A DNA stretch of 41,549 nt from Actinophytocola sp. (GCA_009377475.1 WHTY01000034.1:1-41549); one strand, 5' to 3'. Positions 15,144 through 23,349 are shown, counted from the stretch's first letter. Translations and numbers: made by a program. Notes: generated from the sequence alone by a model not told the origin.

Positions 15144-16205
15144 CTACCGCAGCCCGCGTGCCCGCGCGAGTTCCTCCGGTTTGCCGACGTCCTGCCAGGG
15201 GTCGTCCATCTGCCAGACGCCGACGGGCTCCCCGCGGTCAAGGCATTGCTCGAACAGCTTCGTGATCGGGTACATCGTTCCCATCGGCACCCGCGAAAGC
15301 AGCAAGGGGTTCAGCACGTAGATGCCGCTGTTCACCGGCCAGGTGTGCACCGGCTTCTCCGAGACGCGCAGCAGCCTGCCGTTGTCGCTTTCGAGCACGC
15401 CGAACGGCACCTCGTGGTGATACTCGCTCGCCGCGATGGTCGCCATCGCGCCACCGGCTTCGTGCGCGTCCAGTAATTTTCCCACCGCGAAACCGGTCAC
15501 CAAATCCCCGTTCATCACCAGAACCGGCCATTCCGGCCGCGCGCCAGAATCCCACAGCAAACTCAATGGACCGCCCGTGCCCAACGGCTGGTCATGGTCG
15601 TCCCACAAATATTCAATCGAGCAGCCGAACGCGGAACCGTCGCCGAAATGATCCTCGATCATATGCCCGAGGTAATTGACGGAGAGAAAGATTCGCCGGA
15701 CGCCGGACGCGGCGAGATGCAATACCAGATGTTCCAGAATAGGACGTCCCGCCACCCGCACCATCGGCTTGGGGATGTTGTTCGTCACGGGCGCTAGTCG
15801 TTTTCCAAAACCACCGGCGATAATGACGGCCCAGTTCTTCCTTCGCAGCGTCGGAAGCATGCCGTTGCTGGCGTGCACCCCGACCACTTTGCCGTCGTCG
15901 TCGACGACAGGGACCTGCGAGACACCCACCGCGCGCATGACGTCGACCGCGCGCGCCCTGCTGTCGTCCGGCCCAGCGACAGCCGTCGGCTCGGCGGCCA
16001 AATCGCTCGCGCTCGCATCGACGTCCCTCCCGTTCACCAGCGCGTCGCGGACCGCGTCCGCCGTGACGACACCGATGAGCCGCGATTCGGAATCGACAAG
16101 AAAAGCCGCGTCGAAACCGGTCGCTTGCATGGCGGCGAGACAATTCCGTAAGGACGATTCCGAGGGCAGCACGGTGTCGGAGAGAGAAATCTGACGCGTG
16201 TCCAT
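15144..16205 (-). CDS. CBS-domain sugar-1-phosphate nucleotidyltransferase
   Basis: 353 residues from ATG 16205, which has AGGAG six bases upstream. Two CBS motifs fill residues 1-120 (AAFLVDSESRLIGVVTADAV; SQVPVVDDDGKVVGVHASNG). The nucleotidyltransferase domain follows: IIAGGFGKRLAP (about 128-139), the KPM lysine, VLVMNGDL with the metal-binding Asp, and WQDVGKPEEL near the end. It would make a nucleotide-diphosphate sugar; the same CBS-transferase fusion is known in PtmE/LegF-type GlcN-1-P guanylyltransferases of nonulosonate routes. No partner sugar genes are nearby. The CBS pair likely senses adenosyl or guanosyl nucleotides. Divergent to the fusion regulator at 16428. Confidence 0.85.
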   Translation of the reverse strand: MDTRQISLSDTVLPSESSLRNCLAAMQATGFDAAFLVDSESRLIGVVTADAVRDALVNGRDVDASASDLAAEPTAVAGPDDSRARAVDVMRAVGVSQVPVVDDDGKVVGVHASNGMLPTLRRKNWAVIIAGGFGKRLAPVTNNIPKPMVRVAGRPILEHLVLHLAASGVRRIFLSVNYLGHMIEDHFGDGSAFGCSIEYLWDDHDQPLGTGGPLSLLWDSGARPEWPVLVMNGDLVTGFAVGKLLDAHEAGGAMATIAASEYHHEVPFGVLESDNGRLLRVSEKPVHTWPVNSGIYVLNPLLLSRVPMGTMYPITKLFEQCLDRGEPVGVWQMDDPWQDVGKPEELARARGLR

Positions 16206-16427
16206 AAGAAGCTCCTGCACAGCTTTTGGCCACAGGTTTGCGAATTAACCGTCATAGAAGGTCGAAGAAGCAACCAGGGGCCGCGTTAAACCCTCATGGA
16301 AAACCGCGCCACAGGTGGGGACGTGAAGCGGATAGAAGTGCTCGCCCATGGGACAGCAGGCCCATCCCCACAGTTCGTAGCGTCGAACACCTGGAGCACT
16401 CGACTCTCGGGAAAGGGGTCACGGCAC

Positions 16428-17819
16428 ATGCAGACGAACGCCGACCCGCCGATCGGACAGCTCATTCGGTCCGCACGACAGCGACTCAAGATCAGTCAGT
16501 ACGAACTCGCTGACCGCCTCGCGGCGATCTCGGGCAAGGCCACCATGGGCAGGGATCGGGTCGCCCGCTGGGAGCGGGGGCGCCAAGTGCCACGCGACGA
16601 GTGGCGCCAGTGGCTGTCGGTCGCGTTGCAGATCCCCAAGTCCACCCTGGACGCGGGAGCGGCAGCGGCACGCAGGCGCAGCCAGCTCGGCCACGCGGCC
16701 GTGACCGCGAACCCGCCGGTCAACTCGAACACGTCGCGGCGCAACCAGGGCTCGCCCGCGTTGTTGCCGGTGTTCCGGTCTCGCGTGCAGGCCGGGATCC
16801 TCGCCGCGACGTTGATGAACCCGAACCGGGCGTTCAGCCTCACCGAGCTCGCCGATCACGCTGGCGGTTCGCTCGCGTCGGTGTCCAAGGAGAGCGATCT
16901 GCTCGAGGCCGCTGGCATCCTGGCGCGTCGCAACGAGGGCACCGTCCGCCTGGTGCGCGCGGTGACCGACCGGCCCATCGTCGGCCCGCTCACTGAGCTG
17001 ATCCGGGTCACCTACGGCGTGCCGCAGGTGCTCGGCGAAGAACTCGGCCGAGTGCCGGGCATCGCCCGGATCACGGTGTGCAGCACCTGGGCGGAACGCT
17101 TCGCCGGTCTGCCGGGCATCGACCCGACGACGGTCCAGCTCCGGCTCACGGTGCCCGACGAGACGGCGCTGGACGAACCGGAGCTGGAGGCCGCGATCGA
17201 GCGGTCGAAGAAGCGCATCCGCCGCGAGATCAAGTACACCATCGTGGCCGCGGAGGAGCCACATGCCGAGGTGAACGGCGTGCCGATTCCCCGCCAACGC
17301 GATCGACGTCCGGTCGTCGACGTCGCGGTGATGCGCAAGCCGCGCGGGCACCCGTCCATCGTGTCGTCCTGGGAGCAGGGTCAAGCGGTCATCACCGAAC
17401 TGCTCGAGGACGGTCAACTCGAGCTGATCAGCGGCACCGACGCGGACGCGACACCGTTCTTCGAGGTCGCGGAGTCCCACCTCGACGCAGCCGACCAGCT
17501 TGCGACGAGCGCGCCAACGGCGGCGTTCCTGCTGGTCTGCGAGGCCGCGCAGCTCATCGGCGCCGGCATGCTCGCCCGTCAGGGACTGCGGTCAGCGGCC
17601 AACTCGGCGTCGAACGCCGTCAGCCGCGCGGTCACCGCCCAGTTCGGTCTGCAGTTCTCGCAGATCGAGCTGTTACGCCAACGCTCACTCGAACTGGCGA
17701 CGCCAACCAGCCGCGACAACCGCGCGACCCCGTCCGACGTCGCCGACTACGCGCCGACCGTCCGTTCCCTGCTCGACGCGGCACGCTCCCTCACACCTCG
17801 GATGGGGGTGTACGCCTGA
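16428..17819 (+). CDS. Regulator fusing XRE, winged-helix, MNT-like and HEPN-like domains
   Basis: 463 residues from ATG 16428; GGGAAAGGGG lies 9 bases upstream. Residues 8-80 are an extended XRE HTH (RQRLKISQYELADRL...RVARWERGRQVP). Residues 115-185 are a winged helix (FSLTELADHAGGSLASVSKESDLLEAAGILAR). Residues 186-320 follow the nucleotidyltransferase antitoxin (MNT) pattern, but the catalytic GS motif reads CSTWAERFAG and the Asp pair is lost (DPTTVQLRL), so it is probably inactive. Residues 348-460 fit a HEPN RNase/toxin fold (HLDAADQLA, LVCEAAQLIGAGMLARQGLR, a final helix), but the usual RxxxN/H residues are replaced (LLRQRS). It looks like an MNT-HEPN toxin-antitoxin pair reduced to one DNA-binding protein. 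MNT and HEPN assignments rest on motif memory, not a search. Confidence 0.75.
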   Translation: MQTNADPPIGQLIRSARQRLKISQYELADRLAAISGKATMGRDRVARWERGRQVPRDEWRQWLSVALQIPKSTLDAGAAAARRRSQLGHAAVTANPPVNSNTSRRNQGSPALLPVFRSRVQAGILAATLMNPNRAFSLTELADHAGGSLASVSKESDLLEAAGILARRNEGTVRLVRAVTDRPIVGPLTELIRVTYGVPQVLGEELGRVPGIARITVCSTWAERFAGLPGIDPTTVQLRLTVPDETALDEPELEAAIERSKKRIRREIKYTIVAAEEPHAEVNGVPIPRQRDRRPVVDVAVMRKPRGHPSIVSSWEQGQAVITELLEDGQLELISGTDADATPFFEVAESHLDAADQLATSAPTAAFLLVCEAAQLIGAGMLARQGLRSAANSASNAVSRAVTAQFGLQFSQIELLRQRSLELATPTSRDNRATPSDVADYAPTVRSLLDAARSLTPRMGVYA

Positions 17820-18284
17820 TCCACCCGGGGCACGCTGCCATCCCGCAAGCACAACACCACACAACACGGCACAACTCGACATCGTTGCCCGGCGCCGACC
17901 CACAGCGGTCGAGCCGGGCGGCGGCGCGAGTACCGCCGAGCGCGCGCGGACGACGTCGTCACCCCGATGCGCTGGTGGGCGCACTCCGCCGCGCCTGCCG
18001 CATTCTTGACCGTTCGCCATCGCACGCCGTAGAGTCAATCACCAGTTGAGATATTCGTTTCATTAACTCTCACACCGTCCAGTCCGCCGCGATACGTCAG
18101 TTCCGCGGCACCGGGCGACCACGCAGAGCGAGTCGCGATGACAGCCCCCGCCTCACCGCAGCCACAGCCGGTCGTAGCAGCCCCGACCTACCCCGCACCC
18201 CGCCCCGGCACGCGCGGCATCCCGGCACGCCCGCACGCGCCTGACGCAGCCGAGCACGGCGGGGACGACACCAAGGAGTTCGCG
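17820..18284. other. Intergenic region before the 161-residue protein gene
   Basis: 465 bases without a convincing gene. It holds three near-copies of CACAAC around 17848-17875, a promoter candidate at 18006-18035, and an AT-rich island at 18041-18071. An in-frame ATG at 18138 would extend the next gene, but it lacks the strong Shine-Dalgarno seen at 18273. Confidence 0.45.
18006..18035 (+). promoter_or_regulatory. Sigma70-like promoter candidate
   Basis: TTGACC (18006-18011), an 18-base spacer, and TAGAGT (18030-18035). The 10-mer CGTAGAGTCA around the -10 recurs at 18903-18912 in front of the next gene, the secreted subtilase. Confidence 0.4.
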
Positions 18285-18770
18285 ATGAGCATGGATTCCG
18301 GCCCGACGACGTTGCGGCACCGCCCCACCCATGTGCCGACGCGCAACCGCAGGTCGCTGCCGCGCGGCGAGAAGCAGTTCAGCGCGCGGCTCTACCGGGA
18401 GGCCTACGGCTGGTCCGTCGACGAGACCGGATCGCTCCAGATGGGCGGCGGCATGGTCGGTGTGCTGGTGCAATCGATCTTCGCGGGCGCGACGGCGGAG
18501 TACCTGCAACGGCAGGAGTCGTGCGGGCCGGTGCTCGAACTCGGACTGGGCGTCGACGGCTGGGTGTTCCTCGCCGACCCGAATGAGCTGGTGCTCTCCC
18601 AGCCGGAGATGCCGCCCGGCGTCACCGTGCTCGGCTGCCCGTACAAGGTGCCGCTGCCGACGCCCACCAACCGCGGCGCGCGGTGGATCAGCCCGCCGCG
18701 CAGCAGGGCACGCTGGCTGCCCACCCTCGCCACCGTGATCGCGGCGGTCATCGCGGCGACCCCGAACTGA
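18285..18770 (+). CDS. Hypothetical protein, possible PrimPol N-terminal-like domain
   Basis: 161 residues from ATG 18285, chosen because AAGGAG lies six bases upstream; an in-frame ATG at 18138 would add a Pro-rich low-complexity tail. The N-terminus is basic and disordered. The core (ARLYREAYGWSVDETGSLQMGG...CGPVLELGLGVDGWVFLADPNELVLSQPEMPPGVTVL...VPLPTPTNRGARWISPP) resembles a small domain seen in actinobacterial proteins related to the N-terminus of bifunctional DNA primase/polymerase. That likeness is from memory. The C-terminus is a hydrophobic Ala-rich helix (LPTLATVIAAVIAAT). It sits next to the MNT/HEPN-like regulator. Function unknown. Confidence 0.6.
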   Translation: MSMDSGPTTLRHRPTHVPTRNRRSLPRGEKQFSARLYREAYGWSVDETGSLQMGGGMVGVLVQSIFAGATAEYLQRQESCGPVLELGLGVDGWVFLADPNELVLSQPEMPPGVTVLGCPYKVPLPTPTNRGARWISPPRSRARWLPTLATVIAAVIAATPN

Positions 18771-18795
18771 CGGCACGGGCCTCGGCCCAACGCGG

Positions 18796-18840
18796 TGAAT
18801 GACGCTTTCGCTGCGCCCAACGCAGGGAAAGCGTCATTCA
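18796..18840. terminator. Long nested hairpin after the 161-residue protein gene
   Basis: A perfect 14-bp stem, TGAATGACGCTTTC (18796-18809) with its complement at 18827-18840. The intervening segment folds again as CTGCG and CGCAG around CCCAA. I recall similar AATGACGCTTTC hairpins as a common intergenic repeat in Amycolatopsis-like genomes; this is unverified. It would end the upstream transcript. Confidence 0.65.
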
Positions 18841-18902
18841 GCGCACCGCAGCGGCGTCCGGCGACGGCGAATCGACGGGGCTTTCCTCAACCATTGGGGT
18901 GT

Positions 18903-18912
18903 CGTAGAGTCA
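18903..18912 (+). promoter_or_regulatory. Candidate -10 region of the secreted subtilase gene
   Basis: TAGAGT (18905-18910) inside CGTAGAGTCA, identical to the -10 context at 18028-18037. The matching -35 (TTTCCT, 18882-18887, 17-base spacer) is poor. The transcript would carry a leader of over 100 bases containing the hairpin at 18988-19011. Confidence 0.35.
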
Positions 18913-18987
18913 CACCAATCGGATGATCTGTTGCGCTCAGTGAAACCATGTGGTCGCTGAGAGTGATCTCGGGGGACGCGGCACCGA

Positions 18988-19011
18988 CCTTCCGGTGCTC
19001 GCACCGGAAGG
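18988..19011 (+). promoter_or_regulatory. Leader hairpin next to the subtilase ribosome binding site
   Basis: A perfect 10-bp stem, CCTTCCGGTG with its complement at 19002-19011, and a 4-nt CTCG loop. It ends immediately before the AGAGGAG ribosome binding site and could govern translation or mRNA stability. Confidence 0.45.
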
Positions 19012-19024
19012 AAGAGGAGCCCAC

Positions 19025-20578
19025 ATGTCCCGACGCGGCCGGTCGGCCCGTATCGCCAGTCTCGCTTTCGTGTTGTTGATGTTCTTCGCCCCCGCGAGCG
19101 CGGCGGCGAACCCGCTGGGCGGCCTCACCGGCGACGCCCCGGTCGATCCGTGGCTCATCGACAGGCTGGACGACGTCTCGGCCGGCCAGGACCTGACCGT
19201 GCTCGTCCACGGCAAGGACCTCGCCGCCGCCAGGTCCGGCGCGGCACGCGCGGGCCTCGAACGGCTCGGCGACCTGGAGCGCATCGGCGTGACCATCGCG
19301 CGCGGCACGCCGTTGCAGGTGACGCTCGCCGCGCGGCAGCCAGGCGTCACCTACGTCGAGGGCAACCGGCCGATCCGGCTGTTCACCACCAGCTCCCACG
19401 ACGCGACGCGCGGCACAACGGCGCTGACCGACTCGCTGTCCCGCTCCGGCACGGCACTCGACGGCTCCGGCGTGTCCGTCGCGGTGATCGACACCGGCGT
19501 CGACCCGACGCACCCGTTCTTCCGGACCGAGGACGGCGACAGCGTCGTCGTCGCGAACCTCAAGTACCTCTGCGGCGTCGTGCGCACCAACCTCGACGCG
19601 TGCTTCAGCGATGTCGGTCCACTTGTCGACACCGACACGCTGTCCGCAGGCGGCCACGGCACCCACGTCAACGGCATCGCCGCCGGCCAGCCGACCGACC
19701 TCGCCGGTGGCGCTACCGCACGCGGCGCGGCGCCCGGCGCGCGGCTGGTATCGCTGTCGATGGGCGCAGGCCTGGCCATCATCAACGCCGACTTGGCGCT
19801 GGAGTGGGTGCTCAACAACCACGACGCACCGTGCGGCGATGGCGTGCCCGCCGCGGAGTGCCCGCCGATCAAGGTGATCAACAACTCCTACGGGCCGACG
19901 TCCGGCGGGAAGTTCAACCCCGACTCGGCGACCGCGAAGCTCCAGCGCGAGCTGGCGGCCGAGGGCGTCGTCACGGTGTGGGCGAACGGCAACGGCGGCG
20001 GCAACGGCGACGTCAACCGTTCCAACCCGCCCGGCCAGGACCCCACCCCAGGCATCATCTCGGTGGCGTCGTACTTCGACCAGGACAGCGGCACCCGCGA
20101 CGGCGTCGTGTCCGGCTACTCCTCGCGCGGCGATCGGACCGCGCCCGCGACCTGGCCGGACATCTCAGCGCCCGGCGAGAACATCACCTCGGCCTGCCGT
20201 CCGCAGCTGGTGATCTGCTCAAGCGGCGGCAGGCCGCAGTCCGGTGTGAACGCGCAGGACGTCGCGGCGTTCAACACCATCAGCGGGACGTCGATGGCTG
20301 CCCCGCACATCGCGGGCATCGTCGCGCAGCTGTTCCAGCTCAACCCGTCGGCCACGCCCGGCGAGATCGAGGACGCCCTGAAGTCGACCGCCCACCGCTA
20401 CACCGACGGCGCGCGGTACCGCAGCACGGACGACTACCAGAGCTCGTTCGACAAGGGCACCGGTCTCGTCGACGTCGTCGGCGCCGCCGATGCGCTCGGC
20501 GGACAGCTCACGGTGGCCGAGCCGCGGGCGGCGTCGTCCGACACGACGTCGGAACCGGCCGCCACCTGCGGCGGGTAA
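19025..20578 (+). CDS. Secreted subtilisin-like serine protease (S8)
   Basis: 517 residues from ATG 19025, with AGAGGAG about six bases upstream. A signal peptide (RRGRSARIASLAFVLLMFFAPASAAA, cleavage near residue 27) is followed by a short I9-like propeptide region up to about residue 120 (DLTVLVHGKDLAAARSG...GVTYVEGNRPIRLF). The catalytic triad is complete: Asp156 in VAVIDTGVD, His211 in GGHGTHVNG, Ser423 in SGTSMAAPHIAG, with Asn321 (WANGN) as the oxyanion residue. It would be exported through Sec and self-processed. There is no C-terminal anchor. A leader hairpin precedes it. It converges with the DUF4352-like gene. Target unknown. Confidence 0.92.
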   Translation: MSRRGRSARIASLAFVLLMFFAPASAAANPLGGLTGDAPVDPWLIDRLDDVSAGQDLTVLVHGKDLAAARSGAARAGLERLGDLERIGVTIARGTPLQVTLAARQPGVTYVEGNRPIRLFTTSSHDATRGTTALTDSLSRSGTALDGSGVSVAVIDTGVDPTHPFFRTEDGDSVVVANLKYLCGVVRTNLDACFSDVGPLVDTDTLSAGGHGTHVNGIAAGQPTDLAGGATARGAAPGARLVSLSMGAGLAIINADLALEWVLNNHDAPCGDGVPAAECPPIKVINNSYGPTSGGKFNPDSATAKLQRELAAEGVVTVWANGNGGGNGDVNRSNPPGQDPTPGIISVASYFDQDSGTRDGVVSGYSSRGDRTAPATWPDISAPGENITSACRPQLVICSSGGRPQSGVNAQDVAAFNTISGTSMAAPHIAGIVAQLFQLNPSATPGEIEDALKSTAHRYTDGARYRSTDDYQSSFDKGTGLVDVVGAADALGGQLTVAEPRAASSDTTSEPAATCGG

Positions 20579-20588
20579 GTAGCCCGAG

Positions 20589-20620
20589 CACCTATCGGCC
20601 ATTACACCTATCGGCCATTA
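20589..20620. repeat. Perfect tandem 16-bp repeat
   Basis: CACCTATCGGCCATTA occurs twice back to back (20589-20604 and 20605-20620), 11 bases after the subtilase stop codon. It is probably a local duplication and has no known role. Confidence 0.8.
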
Positions 20621-20645
20621 CGGAGATTCGAAACGGCAGCGGTCT

Positions 20646-20685
20646 TGGGAGCGGCAGGTCAGAACCGCCACTCCCAACCTGCCGC
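20646..20685. terminator. Hairpin at the end of the convergent subtilase and DUF4352-like genes
   Basis: GCGGCAGGT (20651-20659) pairs with ACCTGCCGC (20677-20685); an alternative stem TTGGGAG (20646-20652) with CTCCCAA (20671-20677) overlaps it. It covers the last codons of the minus-strand gene, so it may act as a shared terminator. Confidence 0.4.
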
Positions 20686-21327
20686 GTTCGTCATGACACC
20701 GTTGAGGATCAACGTGCCAGTGGGCACCGGCAATCGGAGTTCCACGGTGCCCGCGTACTCGCTGTTGGGCGCGAAATCGTCCCGCAACGCGTCACCGGGA
20801 TCCGTGCATTCGCCCGGCCAGGCGTCGTGCTCGGTGCCATCAGGACCGATCGCGGCGAAGAAGCCAGGAGTCAGGATGCGGCCGAGCGTCTCGGCTCGTT
20901 TCCTGTCGGTGCCGGTGCGCACGGTGACGTCGAGCAGAATGGTGTGTTCACCTGCCGGTCTGCTTCCGACGCTCGCGCACGGTGGGTCGACCAGAATCTC
21001 CTCGATCACGAAAATGTTCTGATCCGGAGTGTCCGCCGAGCCGAAACCCGCGACTTTTCCCAGTGCCTTCGGGATGTTGCCGCGAGGCGTGCGGGACGGC
21101 TCCGCGCTTGTCGTCGGCGACGGCGACGTCTGGGCGCGGTTCTCAGCACGGTCGTGCCGCGTGGGGCCGCTCCAGTCCGCGGCGAAGACCAACCCGGCGC
21201 CTCCCGCGACCACGGCCGCCGTCAGCGCGAGACCGATGACCCGCCCGCGTATCGGGTGCCGCGCGGCGGCGGCATCCTGTCGTTTCCTGGCGAGGTCGGC
21301 AACCGAGGTGCCTTTTATCGTACGCAT
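20659..21327 (-). CDS. Membrane-anchored DUF4352-like protein
   Basis: 222 residues. The N-terminus is basic and followed by one membrane helix (GRVIGLALTAAVVAGGAGLVFA, about residues 28-49). A Ser/Thr/Pro linker leads to an extracytoplasmic beta-rich domain of DUF4352/immunoglobulin-like pattern (IFVIEEILVDPPCASVGSRPAGEHTILLDVTVRTG...VELRLPVPTGTLILNG). The two Cys may form a disulfide. The ATG at 21327 shares one base with the stop codon of the upstream protease gene (TGATG; a GTG one codon earlier gives a GTGA overlap), so the two are translationally coupled. It may be a partner or substrate of that anchored protease. Exact function unknown. Confidence 0.75.
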   Translation of the reverse strand: MRTIKGTSVADLARKRQDAAAARHPIRGRVIGLALTAAVVAGGAGLVFAADWSGPTRHDRAENRAQTSPSPTTSAEPSRTPRGNIPKALGKVAGFGSADTPDQNIFVIEEILVDPPCASVGSRPAGEHTILLDVTVRTGTDRKRAETLGRILTPGFFAAIGPDGTEHDAWPGECTDPGDALRDDFAPNSEYAGTVELRLPVPTGTLILNGVMTNAAGWEWRF

Positions 21328-22664
21328 CACGGGTCGTGGTGAGTCCGACGGAGACGCTGGGGCGCTCCCACTACGGCCACCAGCGCCGTGATGGCGCCTA
21401 TGGCGGCAAGCCCACCCCAGAGCATCGTGAGCGGGCGCCCGGATCCGTCGTCCGACCTCGGAGCGCTGTCGGTCGGCGGCCCCGCCTGGCTGTCGACGCC
21501 GGCTCCCTGGTCGGCCGACATCGCCGGCCTCGGCGGACGCGTGAACGTGAGCTTTCGGGAGTTCTCACCGCCAGCATCGCCACGAGGCGCGGCGACGTTG
21601 GGCTCGGTCCTCGGCGCGACGTCGGGACGTCGCTGCTCGGTGTGCTGGCTCAGTTTCCCGTCCGGATCGCCGATCGGCGCGGCGGTCGTCGTTGTCGGCA
21701 CGTCGTCCTTGCGCAGCCGCAACGCCGCAGTCGCGTCGATCAGGCCGTGCTGGGTGCCCGCGAGCGGACGTGCGGTGGACTGCAACGACGTCAGCACGTC
21801 CTCGCGTCCGCGCTCAGGGAGTTGGGACAGCAACAGCGCGGCCGCCCCTGCGACGTGCGGCGCGGCCATCGACGTGCCCTGCAGCAGCGCAAAGGAGCGG
21901 CCTGGCACGGTCGACACGATGCAGGTGTCCGCCGAGCACGACGTCCTCCCCGAGCTACGGGAGTCGCCACCGGGCGCCGCGAGCGACACCGAACCGCCTC
22001 GCGTGGAGTAGGAGGCGATGCTGCCGTTCGGCCCGGTCGCCGCGACGAGCAGCGCGTTCGAGCCGTAGTCGTCGCTCATCGGGATGGTGTTGTTGCCCGC
22101 GGCGAACACCACGACGACCCCGGCGCGAGCGGCGTCCGCGACGGCGCTCGCGACCGCATCGCTGCTGAACAGTCCGGGCACCAACGTCCCGAGCGACAGG
22201 TTGATCACCGCCGCGCCCTTGCCGACGGCGAACCGGATCGCCCGCGCCACGTCCTCGGTCGATCCCGTGCACTCGCCGCGGACCTCGTCATACGCGAGCG
22301 CCTGCACCGCGAGCACCTGCGCCTTGGGCGCGACACCGTAGGACTTCGACACGACGGTGCCCGCCACGTGGGTGCCGTGCGCGCAGCGATCTTCCGCGTA
22401 GGTGTTGTCACGGCAGCCCGACGCGCTGTCGACGCACACCGCGTGCTCCGCGATCCGGCCCCGCAGGTCGGGATGCTCGTAGTCCACCCAGGTGTCGATG
22501 ACGGCGACGGTGACGCCCTTGCCCTCGTTGCCCAGCGCCTGCGCGCCGGGGATGGTGGCCTGGGCGAAGTTCCACGTCCGCGCCTGGCCGCTGTCCGCGT
22601 ACACCGCCTGCGGAAGGAACACGGCGACGCACAGTGCCGCCAGCACCGGGATGAGCGCCCGCAT
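21327..22664 (-). CDS. Mycosin-like membrane-anchored subtilase (S8)
   Basis: 445 residues from ATG 22664 (GGAGG just upstream). A signal peptide (ALIPVLAALCVAVFLPQAVYA) leads into the subtilase domain. The triad is complete: Asp57 in VAVIDTWVD, His96 in CAHGTHVAG, Ser265 in QGTSMAAPHVAG, with Asn191 (AAGNN). Six Cys probably make extracytoplasmic disulfides. A Pro/Arg-rich linker is followed by a C-terminal membrane helix (MLWGGLAAIGAITALVAVVG) and a short basic tail. This is the layout of MycP mycosins of type VII secretion, but no ESX genes lie in the window, so it is a stand-alone relative. It is translationally coupled to the DUF4352-like gene downstream. Confidence 0.88.
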   Translation of the reverse strand: MRALIPVLAALCVAVFLPQAVYADSGQARTWNFAQATIPGAQALGNEGKGVTVAVIDTWVDYEHPDLRGRIAEHAVCVDSASGCRDNTYAEDRCAHGTHVAGTVVSKSYGVAPKAQVLAVQALAYDEVRGECTGSTEDVARAIRFAVGKGAAVINLSLGTLVPGLFSSDAVASAVADAARAGVVVVFAAGNNTIPMSDDYGSNALLVAATGPNGSIASYSTRGGSVSLAAPGGDSRSSGRTSCSADTCIVSTVPGRSFALLQGTSMAAPHVAGAAALLLSQLPERGREDVLTSLQSTARPLAGTQHGLIDATAALRLRKDDVPTTTTAAPIGDPDGKLSQHTEQRRPDVAPRTEPNVAAPRGDAGGENSRKLTFTRPPRPAMSADQGAGVDSQAGPPTDSAPRSDDGSGRPLTMLWGGLAAIGAITALVAVVGAPQRLRRTHHDP

Positions 22665-23030
22665 ACCCGCCTCCCGTCATATCCTCAGCAAAATATCAGT
22701 TGCAGACAGCGAACTACAACCAACGTTTGTGGGATAACGACGACACGCGGCCGCAGGTGACGGGATGCCCGGCGCATTCGCGAGAAAGGACTCCTCGACG
22801 GCCGAGTCGCGGCACGGTTAGCGGGCATTCCAGCACACGCGGCAACCGGCGCCCGCGATTCTGGCCCCCACCGGGAATGGCATTGTTCACGCTAACGGCT
22901 CAACGTATTGCGAAATCGACGGAGAAAAGCCATTCGCTGACCCTTGCGGGCGCGATCACCTGGCTTTGCGCGACTCGTGATAAGCGTTCGGCCATGGCGA
23001 ATCCTCACTGACACCCGAGGGGAAAGAGAG

Positions 23031-23108
23031 ATGAGCGCGACGATATTGGTCCCCACTCACGATACGTCATCATTATCGGCTCGTGGGACGATTTCTCACC
23101 ACAACTAA
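23031..23108 (+). CDS. Possible 25-residue peptide
   Basis: An ATG preceded by an excellent GAGGGGAAAGAGAG purine run opens a 25-codon frame ending in TAA at 23106-23108. The predicted peptide (MSATILVPTHDTSSLSARG...) has no Cys, no leader-core pattern and no membrane segment. It could be a small peptide, a truncated N-terminus of a lost gene or chance. Only the Shine-Dalgarno supports it. Confidence 0.25.
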   Translation: MSATILVPTHDTSSLSARGTISHHN

Positions 23109-23335
23109 TCCATTTGGGGTCCAACTCCCGCCAGGCAGCCGATTCGACAGCAATGGCGGACCACTCCCCCCGCGACCGCCCAAATCTCGGCGATGGGCGG
23201 CGGCACGACGTCGTCGCTGGCACCTACTCCGCGCGGGTGGCCCCGCGCGGCCGCACTCACCCGGTCAGCACCGGCAGTAACAGCAACAGGATTTCAACAC
23301 CAGAACAGCCTATTTCAGATACGCCCGGTTCGTCC

Positions 23336-23341
23336 TATCCT
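23336..23341 (+). promoter_or_regulatory. Candidate -10 of a leaderless transcript
   Basis: TATCCT sits eight bases before the ATG at 23350, and no Shine-Dalgarno is present. The same TATCCT, at nearly the same distance, precedes the antitoxin start at 40433. The -35 is not convincing. Confidence 0.3.
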
Positions 23342-23349
23342 TGTCAGCC

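Larger units (their letters stand above)
22665..23349. other. 685-bp region between the mycosin-like and lipoprotein genes
   Basis: No gene of normal size is convincing here. A 25-codon reading frame with a good ribosome binding site (23031-23108) is listed separately. The sequence around 22680-22720 is AT-rich and may hold the promoter for the minus-strand protease. Confidence 0.4.

Noticed and set aside
23031..23108. RiPP precursor for the nearby proteases
   Set aside because: The 25-residue peptide has no Cys/Ser/Thr-rich core, leader motif or modifying enzyme next to it.
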